DNA from: Bacteroidales bacterium
Lineage (GTDB): Bacteria > Bacteroidota > Bacteroidia > Bacteroidales > B18-G4
DNA: 59,607 nt
Assembly: GCA_018400295.1 (NCBI GenBank)
Contig: JAGYMZ010000014.1
Span: 1-59,607 of the forward strand
Direction of reading: 5' to 3'
The notes beneath the pieces were generated by a model. That model saw nothing but the letters and a program-made list of their open reading frames with translations. It was not told the DNA's origin and searched no databases. This document shows positions 33,871 to 41,316 of the stretch, one piece after another. Position 1 is the first letter of the stretch, and each line of letters starts with the position of its first letter. A program made the position numbers and the translations under genes.

Positions 33871-34983
33871 ATGAAAAACAGCCTTGCGCTCATTTTGATG
33901 GTCGCGGCAATTATGTCCTGCGGACCGGCAACCGGCCCCGTAGAACAACCCTTTCAGGTTACCGCAACCATAGACAGTACCTTTCATGGTACGGCATTTC
34001 TCAAAAAAAGGGAATCCGGAAAATGGATTACCCTTGATTCTGCGGACATTGAAAACAGGGCCTTTTCCTTCAGCGGGAAAATCGGCGTCCCGGAACGCTA
34101 TTATATCCACATACCCGCCACCAACTCTTTCATACCCTTTTTTGCCGAGGCTTCGGATATTTCGGTAAATATAAAGGTCCGTGACATCAACAACAGTTTG
34201 ATAACAGGCTCCGGATCCCAGCAGGTTTACGAAAGCTATCTGAACGAACTGTCCTCATACGATGAAAGGATACGAAAAACGTATGAAAAATTCCGGGAAG
34301 TCAATGCTTCGGGTGACTCTCTGTTTGCCTCCGGGCTTCAACGATCCCTGAACGATCTTCATGAAGAAAAAAGCGATTTTGTTTACGCATACATCCTGGA
34401 AAATAATGCCTCCCCGGTTGCTCCATACATTGCTTACCGGAACATCCACCAATGGGAAGCGGACCAGCTTGAAGAAATTGTCGCCGGAATGGATGCAAGC
34501 CTTGGAAGATCTGTATATACCCAATCCCTGAAAGACAGGATCGATGTCCTGCACCATGTTGCCGTAGGCCGTCCCTATATACCTTTCCGGCAGAAAGATA
34601 CTGCGGGCAATATGCTCGCTGTGGAAGATATTCGCCGGGGCAGGTATTTGCTCATAGACTTCTGGGCTTCCTGGTGCGGTCCCTGCCGTGAGGAAAACCC
34701 GAATCTTGTAGAAGCCTATGAAACCTATAAAAACAAAGGTTTTGAGATCCTTGGGGTGAGCCTGGACAACAACAGGGAAAAATGGCTTCAGGCCATCGAA
34801 GAAGATCAACTCACATGGCATCATGTTTCGGACCTGAAGGGCTGGAAAAATGAAGCAAGCGATAAATACGGAGTGATCGCAATTCCGTCAAATGTATTGA
34901 TCGATCCCGGTGGAACGATCATTGCACGCAATCTGCGCGGGGAAGAACTGCAGGCGAAATTAAAGGAGATCTTTGAAGATTAA
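33871..34983 (+). CDS. TlpA-like thioredoxin-fold lipoprotein with DUF4369-like N-terminus
   Basis: A 370-residue exported redox protein. The ATG at 33871 gives a lipobox AAIMSC, so the protein should be lipid-anchored. Seen: an N-terminal beta-rich domain (about residues 30-130, FQVTATIDSTFHGTAFLKK) like DUF4369, a helical middle, and a TlpA/AhpC-type domain with WASWCGPC (C269 and C272), then EILGVSLDNNREKWLQAI and IPSNVLIDPGGTIIARNL. It should act as a thiol-disulfide oxidoreductase facing the periplasm. It has its own well-formed promoter and its stop codon overlaps that of convergent lutB. Confidence 0.9.
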   Translation: MKNSLALILMVAAIMSCGPATGPVEQPFQVTATIDSTFHGTAFLKKRESGKWITLDSADIENRAFSFSGKIGVPERYYIHIPATNSFIPFFAEASDISVNIKVRDINNSLITGSGSQQVYESYLNELSSYDERIRKTYEKFREVNASGDSLFASGLQRSLNDLHEEKSDFVYAYILENNASPVAPYIAYRNIHQWEADQLEEIVAGMDASLGRSVYTQSLKDRIDVLHHVAVGRPYIPFRQKDTAGNMLAVEDIRRGRYLLIDFWASWCGPCREENPNLVEAYETYKNKGFEILGVSLDNNREKWLQAIEEDQLTWHHVSDLKGWKNEASDKYGVIAIPSNVLIDPGGTIIARNLRGEELQAKLKEIFED

Positions 34984-36359
34984 CGGTTTTTTTTCGTTTT
35001 CCACATTTTATTGAACGATTGCCTGCTTATTTCAGGCAGTGTTCGGTGAGGGCCCCATGTCTTCTTAAAAAAGCTTTTCAGGATGTAGTTCTTAAGCCGG
35101 CTGCTTCCAATGTTCATCAGGCTCCGGTTTTTCATGACCACCCTCCAGCCTTTCATGGTCATTTTGTCTTTGGGGTCTGCATGCCCCTGTTTCACAAATT
35201 CATTCCTGTTAAGCAACAACAGCTCATGCAGGGGAATGTTCACAGGGCATGCTTCGGTGCATTTCCCGCACAAGGAAGAAGCATAGCTCAGGTGCCCGAA
35301 CCGGTCCATCGCCTTCATATAAGGTGTGATCACCGAACCAATGGGGCCGCTGTAAGTGGAAGCATAGGTGTACCCTCCGATGTTCCGGTAAACGGGACAG
35401 GCATTCAGGCAGGCTCCGCAACGGATGCAGGAAAGGGCTATGTGATGGCGCTCCCGTGAAAGCAAACGTGTCCTGCCGTTATTCAGCAATATGACATACA
35501 TTTCCCGTGGCCCGTCCTGCTCATTTTCCCTTGCCGGGCCGGACAGTATGGAGTTATAAACGGTGATATACTGGCCCGTACCATGCGTCGACAGCAAGGG
35601 CCAGAAAACATCCAGATCGGTGAGCGAAGGAATGATCTTTTCAATGCCGGAAACAACGATATGTATGGGGGGAAAGGAAAAAGACATCATGCCGTTCCCC
35701 TCATTTTCAGTCAGTGCCACCGCACCCGGATCGGCTATGATAAAATTCGCACCGGTGATGCCTATGTCCGCATCGGTGAATTTCTTTCGTAATTTTTCCC
35801 TGACAAACCCGGTGATCTCCTCTGGTGTGCTTTGGGGATCCAAGCCAAATTTTTCATGGAAAAGGGTGGCAATGTCTTCTTTTGACTTATGCATTGCGGG
35901 AGTGACAATATGATAGGGTTTTTCACCAGCGGTCTGTACAATATATTCCCCCAGGTCGGTCTCGACAGTTTCTATGTTTTTGTTCCCAAGGGCCTCATTG
36001 AGCGCTATCTCCTCGCTTATCATTGATTTGGACTTGACAACCTTTTTGCTGTGGCTCCGTTCGGCTATTTCCAGAATGTAATGAATGGCTTCCGCTGCAT
36101 CATCCGCAAATATGACCTTCCCGCCGTTTTTCTCAAACCGTTCCTGAAAATCTATCAGGTATTTATCCAGGTTCTGGACGGCCTTTCTTTTTATAAATTC
36201 AGCTTTTTGCCGGGCAACAGATAAACGGGCATACATATCCTTACCTTTTTCCACCGCCTCATCATACTTCGACATATTGTGCCGGATCTTTTTCCGGTGC
36301 TCAACATCAAATGAAACGTCCGCCGAATCCTGCAGGAATTTTCTGTGTTCGTTGGTCAT
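34980..36359 (-). CDS. lutB: Lactate utilization iron-sulfur protein LutB
   Basis: A 459-residue protein of the LutB/YkgF family, part of the L-lactate oxidation complex. Seen: DUF162-type N-terminal domain (MISEEIALNEALGNKNIETVETDLGEYIVQ, ITGANFIIADPGAVALTENEGN), and two four-cysteine iron-sulfur motifs, C-x2-C-x2-C-x3-CP in SCIRCGACLNACPVY and LCGKCTEACPVNIP. LutA and LutC are not adjacent, so the operon is split. It is 10 bases after rpiB on the same strand; co-transcription with rpiB is likely. The stop overlaps the convergent thioredoxin-like gene's stop. Confidence 0.92.
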   Translation of the reverse strand: MTNEHRKFLQDSADVSFDVEHRKKIRHNMSKYDEAVEKGKDMYARLSVARQKAEFIKRKAVQNLDKYLIDFQERFEKNGGKVIFADDAAEAIHYILEIAERSHSKKVVKSKSMISEEIALNEALGNKNIETVETDLGEYIVQTAGEKPYHIVTPAMHKSKEDIATLFHEKFGLDPQSTPEEITGFVREKLRKKFTDADIGITGANFIIADPGAVALTENEGNGMMSFSFPPIHIVVSGIEKIIPSLTDLDVFWPLLSTHGTGQYITVYNSILSGPARENEQDGPREMYVILLNNGRTRLLSRERHHIALSCIRCGACLNACPVYRNIGGYTYASTYSGPIGSVITPYMKAMDRFGHLSYASSLCGKCTEACPVNIPLHELLLLNRNEFVKQGHADPKDKMTMKGWRVVMKNRSLMNIGSSRLKNYILKSFFKKTWGPHRTLPEISRQSFNKMWKTKKNR

Positions 36360-36369
36360 GGATGTCCCT

Positions 36370-36819
36370 CTATATCATTTCAGATATCTTCTCCACCCTT
36401 CTTCCATGCCGGCCCCCTTCAAATCCTGTGTTGAGGAAAACCTGTACCATTTCCCATGCTTCTTCAAAAGGTACAAACCGGCCGGGAAGGGAAATAATGT
36501 TCGCATCATTGTGCATCCTGGATAATTTTGCCTGTTCCACACTCCAGCAAAGTGCAGCCCGCACATTGGGATACTTATTTGCCGTCATCTGTGCCCCGTT
36601 CCCGCTCCCGCATATAATGATCCCTTTTTCATGCAGCCCTTTATCGATCGCTTTTGCCAGGGGTTTAACAAAATCCGGGTAATCCACGCTTTCATCCGAA
36701 TACGTACCGTAATCCAGTATGGCATACCCGGCTTCTGCGGCTTTCTCAACCAGGTATGATTTCATTGGAAATCCAGCATGATCACATGCAATGCAAATGT
36801 TATCACTACTTTTTGCCAT
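36370..36819 (-). CDS. rpiB: Ribose-5-phosphate isomerase B
   Basis: A 149-residue sugar-phosphate isomerase that interconverts ribose 5-phosphate and ribulose 5-phosphate. Seen: IACDHAGFPMKSYL (D13, H14), catalytic C70 in IIICGSGNGAQMTANKYPNVRAAL, and HNDANIISLPGRFV with family arginine and histidine residues. The length matches RpiB/LacAB. It is the first gene of the rpiB-lutB pair on the reverse strand. Confidence 0.95.
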   Translation of the reverse strand: MAKSSDNICIACDHAGFPMKSYLVEKAAEAGYAILDYGTYSDESVDYPDFVKPLAKAIDKGLHEKGIIICGSGNGAQMTANKYPNVRAALCWSVEQAKLSRMHNDANIISLPGRFVPFEEAWEMVQVFLNTGFEGGRHGRRVEKISEMI

Positions 36820-36915
36820 TGTTGATAATTTTAAGCTTCAAAGTTACTTATTTTCTTTCAGCCACTTCGTATCGCTTTTGATATGAAATGATTATAAATT
36901 TTTGTATGGGCCCTT

Positions 36916-36923
36916 TAAATTTG
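36916..36923 (+). promoter_or_regulatory. Promoter -7 element TAAATTTG, 428 bases before nadA
   Basis: An exact match to TAnnTTTG followed by a GC-poor stretch. It is far from nadA, so it would make a long leader or a separate small RNA. Confidence 0.4.
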
Positions 36924-37009
36924 CATTCCGTTGAAACTATTTGTCATAGGAGTTTTAAACAAGGTTTTCTGCCAGGATGTTTATTGGTGTTAAAAAAGAT
37001 CGATGTGTG

Positions 37010-37017
37010 TACCTTTG
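37010..37017 (+). promoter_or_regulatory. Promoter -7 element TACCTTTG, 334 bases before nadA
   Basis: An exact match to TAnnTTTG with a TTG at 36984-36986, 23 bases upstream, slightly longer than the usual spacing. With the element at 36916 it suggests a transcript from the intergenic region. Confidence 0.4.
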
Positions 37018-37190
37018 TTGCAACTTTGTTATGATAACCGGTCTGAAACTGCATAGTTGTTACCAGGTATTAACCCGGAATGAACATAAAAAATGGATAA
37101 ACTCCATTAAAATTATCAACGGTGGTTGATTTCCGGTATGTGTATAAAAAACAAAAAGAGATTTACGCCGAGCACATTATGACAAATCTT

Positions 37191-37198
37191 TATCTTAG
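37191..37198 (+). promoter_or_regulatory. Candidate -7 element TATCTTAG, 153 bases before nadA
   Basis: One base from TAnnTTTG. It is the closest candidate to nadA and is followed by the very A/T-rich leader. Confidence 0.3.
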
Positions 37199-37343
37199 TT
37201 TCGTGTTAATAAAATTGTAAAAAATACGTTGTCAAGTAAAGAAGGAAAATCTTATCACAAAAATCAACAGGATATTATATAATAATAATTTTTTAAATAT
37301 ATAATATATAGTATAAAATAAACGATCATAAGGAAAATACATA

Positions 37344-38282
37344 ATGGATCTTAAAAATGAAATTCTACGTTTGAAGGATGAGAAAAATGCAGTGATCCTT
37401 GCTCATTTTTATCAAATACCTGAAATACAAGATATAGCTGATTATATAGGGGATAGCCTGGGACTTGCACAGAAAGCGGAACAAACCGATGCGGACATCA
37501 TCGTTTTTTCCGGTGTGCATTTTATGGCTGAAACGGCAAAGATCCTGAATCCAGGGAAAAAAGTAGTTTTGCCTGATCTGAATGCCGGTTGTTCCCTTGC
37601 AGATGCCTGCCCGCCTGAGGAATTTGCAGCCTTCCGTCAAAAACATCCTGATCATATGGTCATATCCTACATCAATTGTACGGCCGGCATCAAGGCATTG
37701 TCGGATGTTATATGTACTTCAAGCAATGCTGTGCCTGTTGTGGAATATTTCCCGGAAGGGCAACCCATTATTTTTGCCCCGGATAAGAACCTGGGAGGCT
37801 ATGTGAACAAGGTGACCGGCAGAAATATGGTATTGTGGGATGGGACTTGTGAAGTCCATGATGTGCTGGAAACGGAAGCCGTGATCCGGATGAAAGCGGA
37901 TAACCCGGATGCAAAACTCATTGCCCACCCGGAATGCAAAGCGCCTGTGCTGGAAATAGCTGATTTCATTGGATCTACAACGGCCATGCTGAAATATACC
38001 GTGAAAGATGATGCGGAAAAATACATTGTTGCTACGGAGACCGGTATCCTGCATCAAATGAAGAAAAAATCCCCCCAAAAGGAATTCCTCATCGTTCCAA
38101 CCAACGATACCTGCTCCTGCAACGATTGCCCCTATATGAAAATGAATACCATGCAGAAATTGTATCTTTGTATGAAAAATGAGCATCCCCAGATCATCCT
38201 TGATGAGGAGCTGATGGAAAAATCCCGGAAGCCCATTGAGCGCATGCTGGAGATTTCAAGGGAACTCAACATTATAAAATAA
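37344..38282 (+). CDS. nadA: Quinolinate synthase NadA
   Basis: A 312-residue 4Fe-4S enzyme that condenses iminoaspartate and dihydroxyacetone phosphate into quinolinate for NAD synthesis. Seen: [29 protein letters not shown] near the N-terminus, cluster or active-site cysteines in [11 protein letters not shown] (C83) and [22 protein letters not shown], and the C-terminal cysteines in [13 protein letters not shown]. Length normal. NadB and NadC are not adjacent. The gene follows a long intergenic region and is followed at 20 bases by an unrelated MORN-repeat gene. Confidence 0.96.
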   Translation: MDLKNEILRLKDEKNAVILAHFYQIPEIQDIADYIGDSLGLAQKAEQTDADIIVFSGVHFMAETAKILNPGKKVVLPDLNAGCSLADACPPEEFAAFRQKHPDHMVISYINCTAGIKALSDVICTSSNAVPVVEYFPEGQPIIFAPDKNLGGYVNKVTGRNMVLWDGTCEVHDVLETEAVIRMKADNPDAKLIAHPECKAPVLEIADFIGSTTAMLKYTVKDDAEKYIVATETGILHQMKKKSPQKEFLIVPTNDTCSCNDCPYMKMNTMQKLYLCMKNEHPQIILDEELMEKSRKPIERMLEISRELNIIK

Positions 38283-38302
38283 CCAACATCGGATCTTTCT
38301 GT

Positions 38303-39841
38303 ATGTCATTGATCAAGAGATTTTTAGTTTGTGCCGGCATCATATTGACCGGAACATCAGCCCTGGCCCAGGAAGAAGTGGATAAGGACGGGTTCCATGT
38401 GTTTTATTATGATGGTGGAGAAAAGTCGAGTGAAGGCATGCTGAGGGATGGAAAGCCGGATGGATACTGGAAAACCTACAATGAAGAAGGGGTGCTGGTA
38501 TCTGAAGGCAACCGGAAAAATTTCCTGCTGGACAGCACATGGAAATTTTATGATGATGAAGGAAACCTGAAACTGATCATAAATTATAACAAGGGGAAAA
38601 AGCACGGGCCGCGTATTACCTACCGGGAACATGAAATTATTGAAGAGATCTTTGAAAAGGATGTTAAAAACGGTCCCGCAACGTATTATTATCCGGGAGG
38701 TAAGATCAAAAAGACCGTACCATACCGCGACGGGCTTGAGGAAGGCTTAAGCAAGGTATACGATACCGCAGGGAACATCATTGAATTGATAACCTGGAAA
38801 AAGGGATTTATTACCAACCGGGAACGGATCAACCGCCTTGACAACAGGGGAAAAAAGCATGGGCGGTGGAAAACGTTTTATGAAGACGGATCGGTTAAGA
38901 TGGAAGGTACGTATAAACATGGATTGAAACATGGATATTTCAAGGAATATGATAAGGATGGAAGCTTACTGGATGCTTCAAAATTCATTGGCGGAGAGAA
39001 GCAAACGGATGTAAAGGAACTGGCAACCCTGGATGTGAGAGAGGAGTATTACCCGGACGGGAAATTAAAAGTAAAAGCTACATTTAACGATGAAGACCAG
39101 CCGGAAGGCATATGGAGAGAATACAACGAAGAAGGTGAAATTGAGTTGTCTTATGTGTATAAGAACGGCATCGTTACCGGAGAAGGCATTGTAAGTGAAA
39201 AAGGTGAAAAAGAAGGTTTCTGGAAAGAATATTACGACGATGGTTCGTTAAAGGCTGAAGGAGCTTACGAACACGACATACGGATTGGTAACTGGGTATT
39301 TTACCATAAGAACGGCAGGATCGAGCAAGCAGGAAAGTATACGGAAAAAGGCAAACCGCAAGGTGTTTGGAAATGGTATTATCCTTCAGGCCAGTTGCTC
39401 AGAGAAGAAAGGTTTAGCGAAGGATTGCCGGAAGGATTGATGACCGAATACGATGCGCTGGGGAACGTCATCATGCGGGGAGAATACATAAAAGGCCTGA
39501 AAGAGGGATCCTGGTTTTATGCATTGGGCGATCACCGGGAAGAGGGTAGCTATATGGAAGGGATGCGCGATGGTGCGTGGAAATATTTTTATAACGACGG
39601 AACCCTTAGCTTTGAGGGAAAGTTCATTGAAGACAATCCGCACGGAAAACATGTGTATTATTGGAAGAACGGGAAGAAAAGGGATGAGGGACATTATGTA
39701 ATGGGTAGAAAACACGGACAATGGATAAGCTATACAAAGGAAGGCCTCCCCTTTGTCGTGGTTACATATAAGCATGGTGTGGAAAAAAAATACGACGGGA
39801 TAAAAATAATTCCGGAGTTTTCACAGGAAGATTTCGAATGA
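38303..39841 (+). CDS. Exported MORN-repeat protein (YwqK family)
   Basis: A 512-residue exported protein. Seen: signal peptide ending ALAQ, then about 18-20 tandem MORN_2-type repeats of roughly 22-24 residues with the pattern YYxxGxxKxxGxYxxGxxxGxWKxY, such as YYDDGSLKAEGAYEHDIRIG and YYPSGQLLREERFSEGLPEG. The YwqK family is often called antitoxin-like in databases, but the export signal and the length argue for a surface or periplasmic structural protein instead. Repeats alternate glycine, aromatic and charged residues, forming a beta array. No partner gene is evident. Confidence 0.82.
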   Translation: MSLIKRFLVCAGIILTGTSALAQEEVDKDGFHVFYYDGGEKSSEGMLRDGKPDGYWKTYNEEGVLVSEGNRKNFLLDSTWKFYDDEGNLKLIINYNKGKKHGPRITYREHEIIEEIFEKDVKNGPATYYYPGGKIKKTVPYRDGLEEGLSKVYDTAGNIIELITWKKGFITNRERINRLDNRGKKHGRWKTFYEDGSVKMEGTYKHGLKHGYFKEYDKDGSLLDASKFIGGEKQTDVKELATLDVREEYYPDGKLKVKATFNDEDQPEGIWREYNEEGEIELSYVYKNGIVTGEGIVSEKGEKEGFWKEYYDDGSLKAEGAYEHDIRIGNWVFYHKNGRIEQAGKYTEKGKPQGVWKWYYPSGQLLREERFSEGLPEGLMTEYDALGNVIMRGEYIKGLKEGSWFYALGDHREEGSYMEGMRDGAWKYFYNDGTLSFEGKFIEDNPHGKHVYYWKNGKKRDEGHYVMGRKHGQWISYTKEGLPFVVVTYKHGVEKKYDGIKIIPEFSQEDFE

Positions 39842-39846
39842 AGTCA

Positions 39847-39854
39847 TATATTTG
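39847..39854 (+). promoter_or_regulatory. Promoter -7 element TATATTTG
   Basis: An exact match to TAnnTTTG in the gap 39842-39983, 130 bases before the ATG at 39984. The lipoprotein start also has an unusually strong ribosome site, GGAGG at 39971-39975. Confidence 0.5.
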
Positions 39855-39983
39855 TCTGGATTTAAAATGAATGGTCTGGAACATCCGTATGCACATGCAG
39901 AAATGGCCGGATTTGTCCGGAATTGCAAACTACGGAACATGTAAGCATTATTTTTAGTAACAAACAACACGGAGGATCAGTTT

Positions 39984-40472
39984 ATGATTAAAAAAACATT
40001 GTTCATGCTCACCGCCGTTGCGCTTTTTGCGGGATGCAGCAATAATACAGGTACAGAGAACCAGGACGCAGAAGTACAGAAGGAAGAGGCTGAAGTGATC
40101 GGCATCAATCCGGTGGTGATCGATGTTGCGGATTTTACGGAAAAGGCCCCTGAAATGATCGGAGAAAGGGTAATTATTGAAGGATCGGTCGTTCATGTAT
40201 GCAAGCACGGAGGTCAGAAGATGTTTATTATGGACCAGGACCCGGACGTCCGGATCAAGATCAACAAAGACGACGATATGGCTGCTTTCAAGCCTGAAAT
40301 GGAAGGAAATACAGTGAAGGTAATGGGCGTGGTCGAAGAAATGGATGTGGAAATAGAAGAAGAAGGGGTAGAACACGAAGAGGATGAAGACCATGAAAAC
40401 CATTACCACAAACCCCAGTACTCCATAAAAGCAATGAAATATACGGTCATAGAAAAAACCCCCGAAGAGTAA
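39984..40472 (+). CDS. Lipoprotein with OB-fold-like domain and acidic/histidine tail
   Basis: A 162-residue lipoprotein: signal with lipobox ALFAGC. The body contains MIGERVIIEGSVVHVCKHGGQKMFIMDQ followed by VRIKINKDDD and GNTVKVMGVVEEMDVEIE, alternating strands like an OB fold (similar to DUF4920-type proteins). A cysteine-histidine pair sits in VCKHGG and the stretch EDEDHENHYHKP is rich in acidic and histidine residues, suggesting metal binding. It has a strong GGAGG ribosome site. The next genes encode a PepSY membrane protein and a small membrane protein, so a metal-linked operon is plausible but not shown. Confidence 0.66.
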   Translation: MIKKTLFMLTAVALFAGCSNNTGTENQDAEVQKEEAEVIGINPVVIDVADFTEKAPEMIGERVIIEGSVVHVCKHGGQKMFIMDQDPDVRIKINKDDDMAAFKPEMEGNTVKVMGVVEEMDVEIEEEGVEHEEDEDHENHYHKPQYSIKAMKYTVIEKTPEE

Positions 40473-40547
40473 GCACCCGGTTCATATCCTGGCATGAGGC
40501 CAGCGGATGCCTTTTGATCTTCCGGCACCCGGTGTCGTGAAAATTTA

Positions 40548-41102
40548 ATGGTTATGAATGTGAAATGGAGAAAATGGAACCGGTACCTGCATCGCGACAT
40601 GGGGTATTTTTTCTTCGGCATGACCTTTATTTACGCCCTGTCGGGAATTGCCATCAATCATGTGGACGACTGGAATCCCAATTATGAGATCACCCGCAGG
40701 GAGGTCAGCATACAATTAACGGAAGATGCCACCGGGAATGATGTCAAAGCGATGCTTGAAGAATTTGGGGAAGCAAAGCATTATAAGAAGCATTTTTTCC
40801 CACAGAAGGGACAGATAAAGGTTTTTCTGGACCGGGGATCGCTGGAAGCCGACCTGGCTTCCGGTTATGGGGTCATTGAAAAAATAAGGCGGCGACCTGT
40901 CTTGCACCAGGTGAATTACCTGCACTACAATCCGGTGAAATGGTGGACATGGTTTTCTGACCTCTATGCGGTAGCCCTGATATTTCTGGCTTTTTCCGGA
41001 TTGTTTATATTGCGCGGTAAGCAGGGTATTACAGGAAGGGGTGCCTGGCTGACCATCCTGGGGATCCTCATACCCCTGATTTTTTTATGGATATACTATT
41101 GA
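40548..41102 (+). CDS. PepSY-associated transmembrane protein
   Basis: A 184-residue membrane protein. Seen: an N-terminal WNRYLHRDMGYFFFGMTFIYALSGIAINH helix with a conserved HR-x-G motif, a periplasmic segment, then YLHYNPVKWWTWFSDLYAVALIFLAFSGLFIL and a final helix, the PepSY_TM-like-2 layout. A second start at 40554 is possible. Relatives are linked to iron or heme reductases. The 57-residue gene follows 34 bases later. Confidence 0.8.
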   Translation: MVMNVKWRKWNRYLHRDMGYFFFGMTFIYALSGIAINHVDDWNPNYEITRREVSIQLTEDATGNDVKAMLEEFGEAKHYKKHFFPQKGQIKVFLDRGSLEADLASGYGVIEKIRRRPVLHQVNYLHYNPVKWWTWFSDLYAVALIFLAFSGLFILRGKQGITGRGAWLTILGILIPLIFLWIYY

Positions 41103-41136
41103 TCCGGTTAGCGATTGTACCATTGAAACCAATGCC

Positions 41137-41310
41137 ATGACCGAAACCTTGTTCATTATTGCCTTTTTTGTTTGGTATTTTTTGTCCCTGGCCGTTTCTG
41201 AAAACGCCGGGAAAAAAAGCAGGCTTGGGGTGGAGTGGACGTTTTTTGTCAGCTTCCTTTTCAGTCCCATCACAGGATGGTTGCTGGCCCGTTGGCAGGG
41301 AAAAAAATAA
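41137..41310 (+). CDS. 57-residue two-helix membrane protein
   Basis: A short frame with start at 41137 and stop at 41310. Seen: helix one LFIIAFFVWYFLSLAV, a basic loop with KKSR, helix two VEWTFFVSFLFSPITGWLLA, ending RWQGKK. The size and charge pattern fit a small inner-membrane protein with both ends in the cytoplasm. It lies 34 bases after the PepSY gene and before convergent rnr. Function unknown. Confidence 0.6.
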   Translation: MTETLFIIAFFVWYFLSLAVSENAGKKSRLGVEWTFFVSFLFSPITGWLLARWQGKK

Positions 41311-41316
41311 GATCCC

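Larger units (their letters stand above)
36820..37343. other. Long divergent intergenic region upstream of nadA
   Basis: A 524-base region between divergent rpiB and nadA with no credible open frame. It is AT-rich; 37260-37330 is almost pure A/T with runs such as ATATATAATATATAG. Three promoter-like elements lie on the plus strand (36916, 37010, 37191). No riboswitch or tRNA fold was recognised by eye. It may encode a small RNA or carry regulation for nadA. Confidence 0.6.

Noticed and set aside
38303-39841. Repeat array that could be taken for CRISPR or a satellite
   Set aside because: The periodicity is at protein level (MORN repeats), with no identical DNA repeats or spacers.
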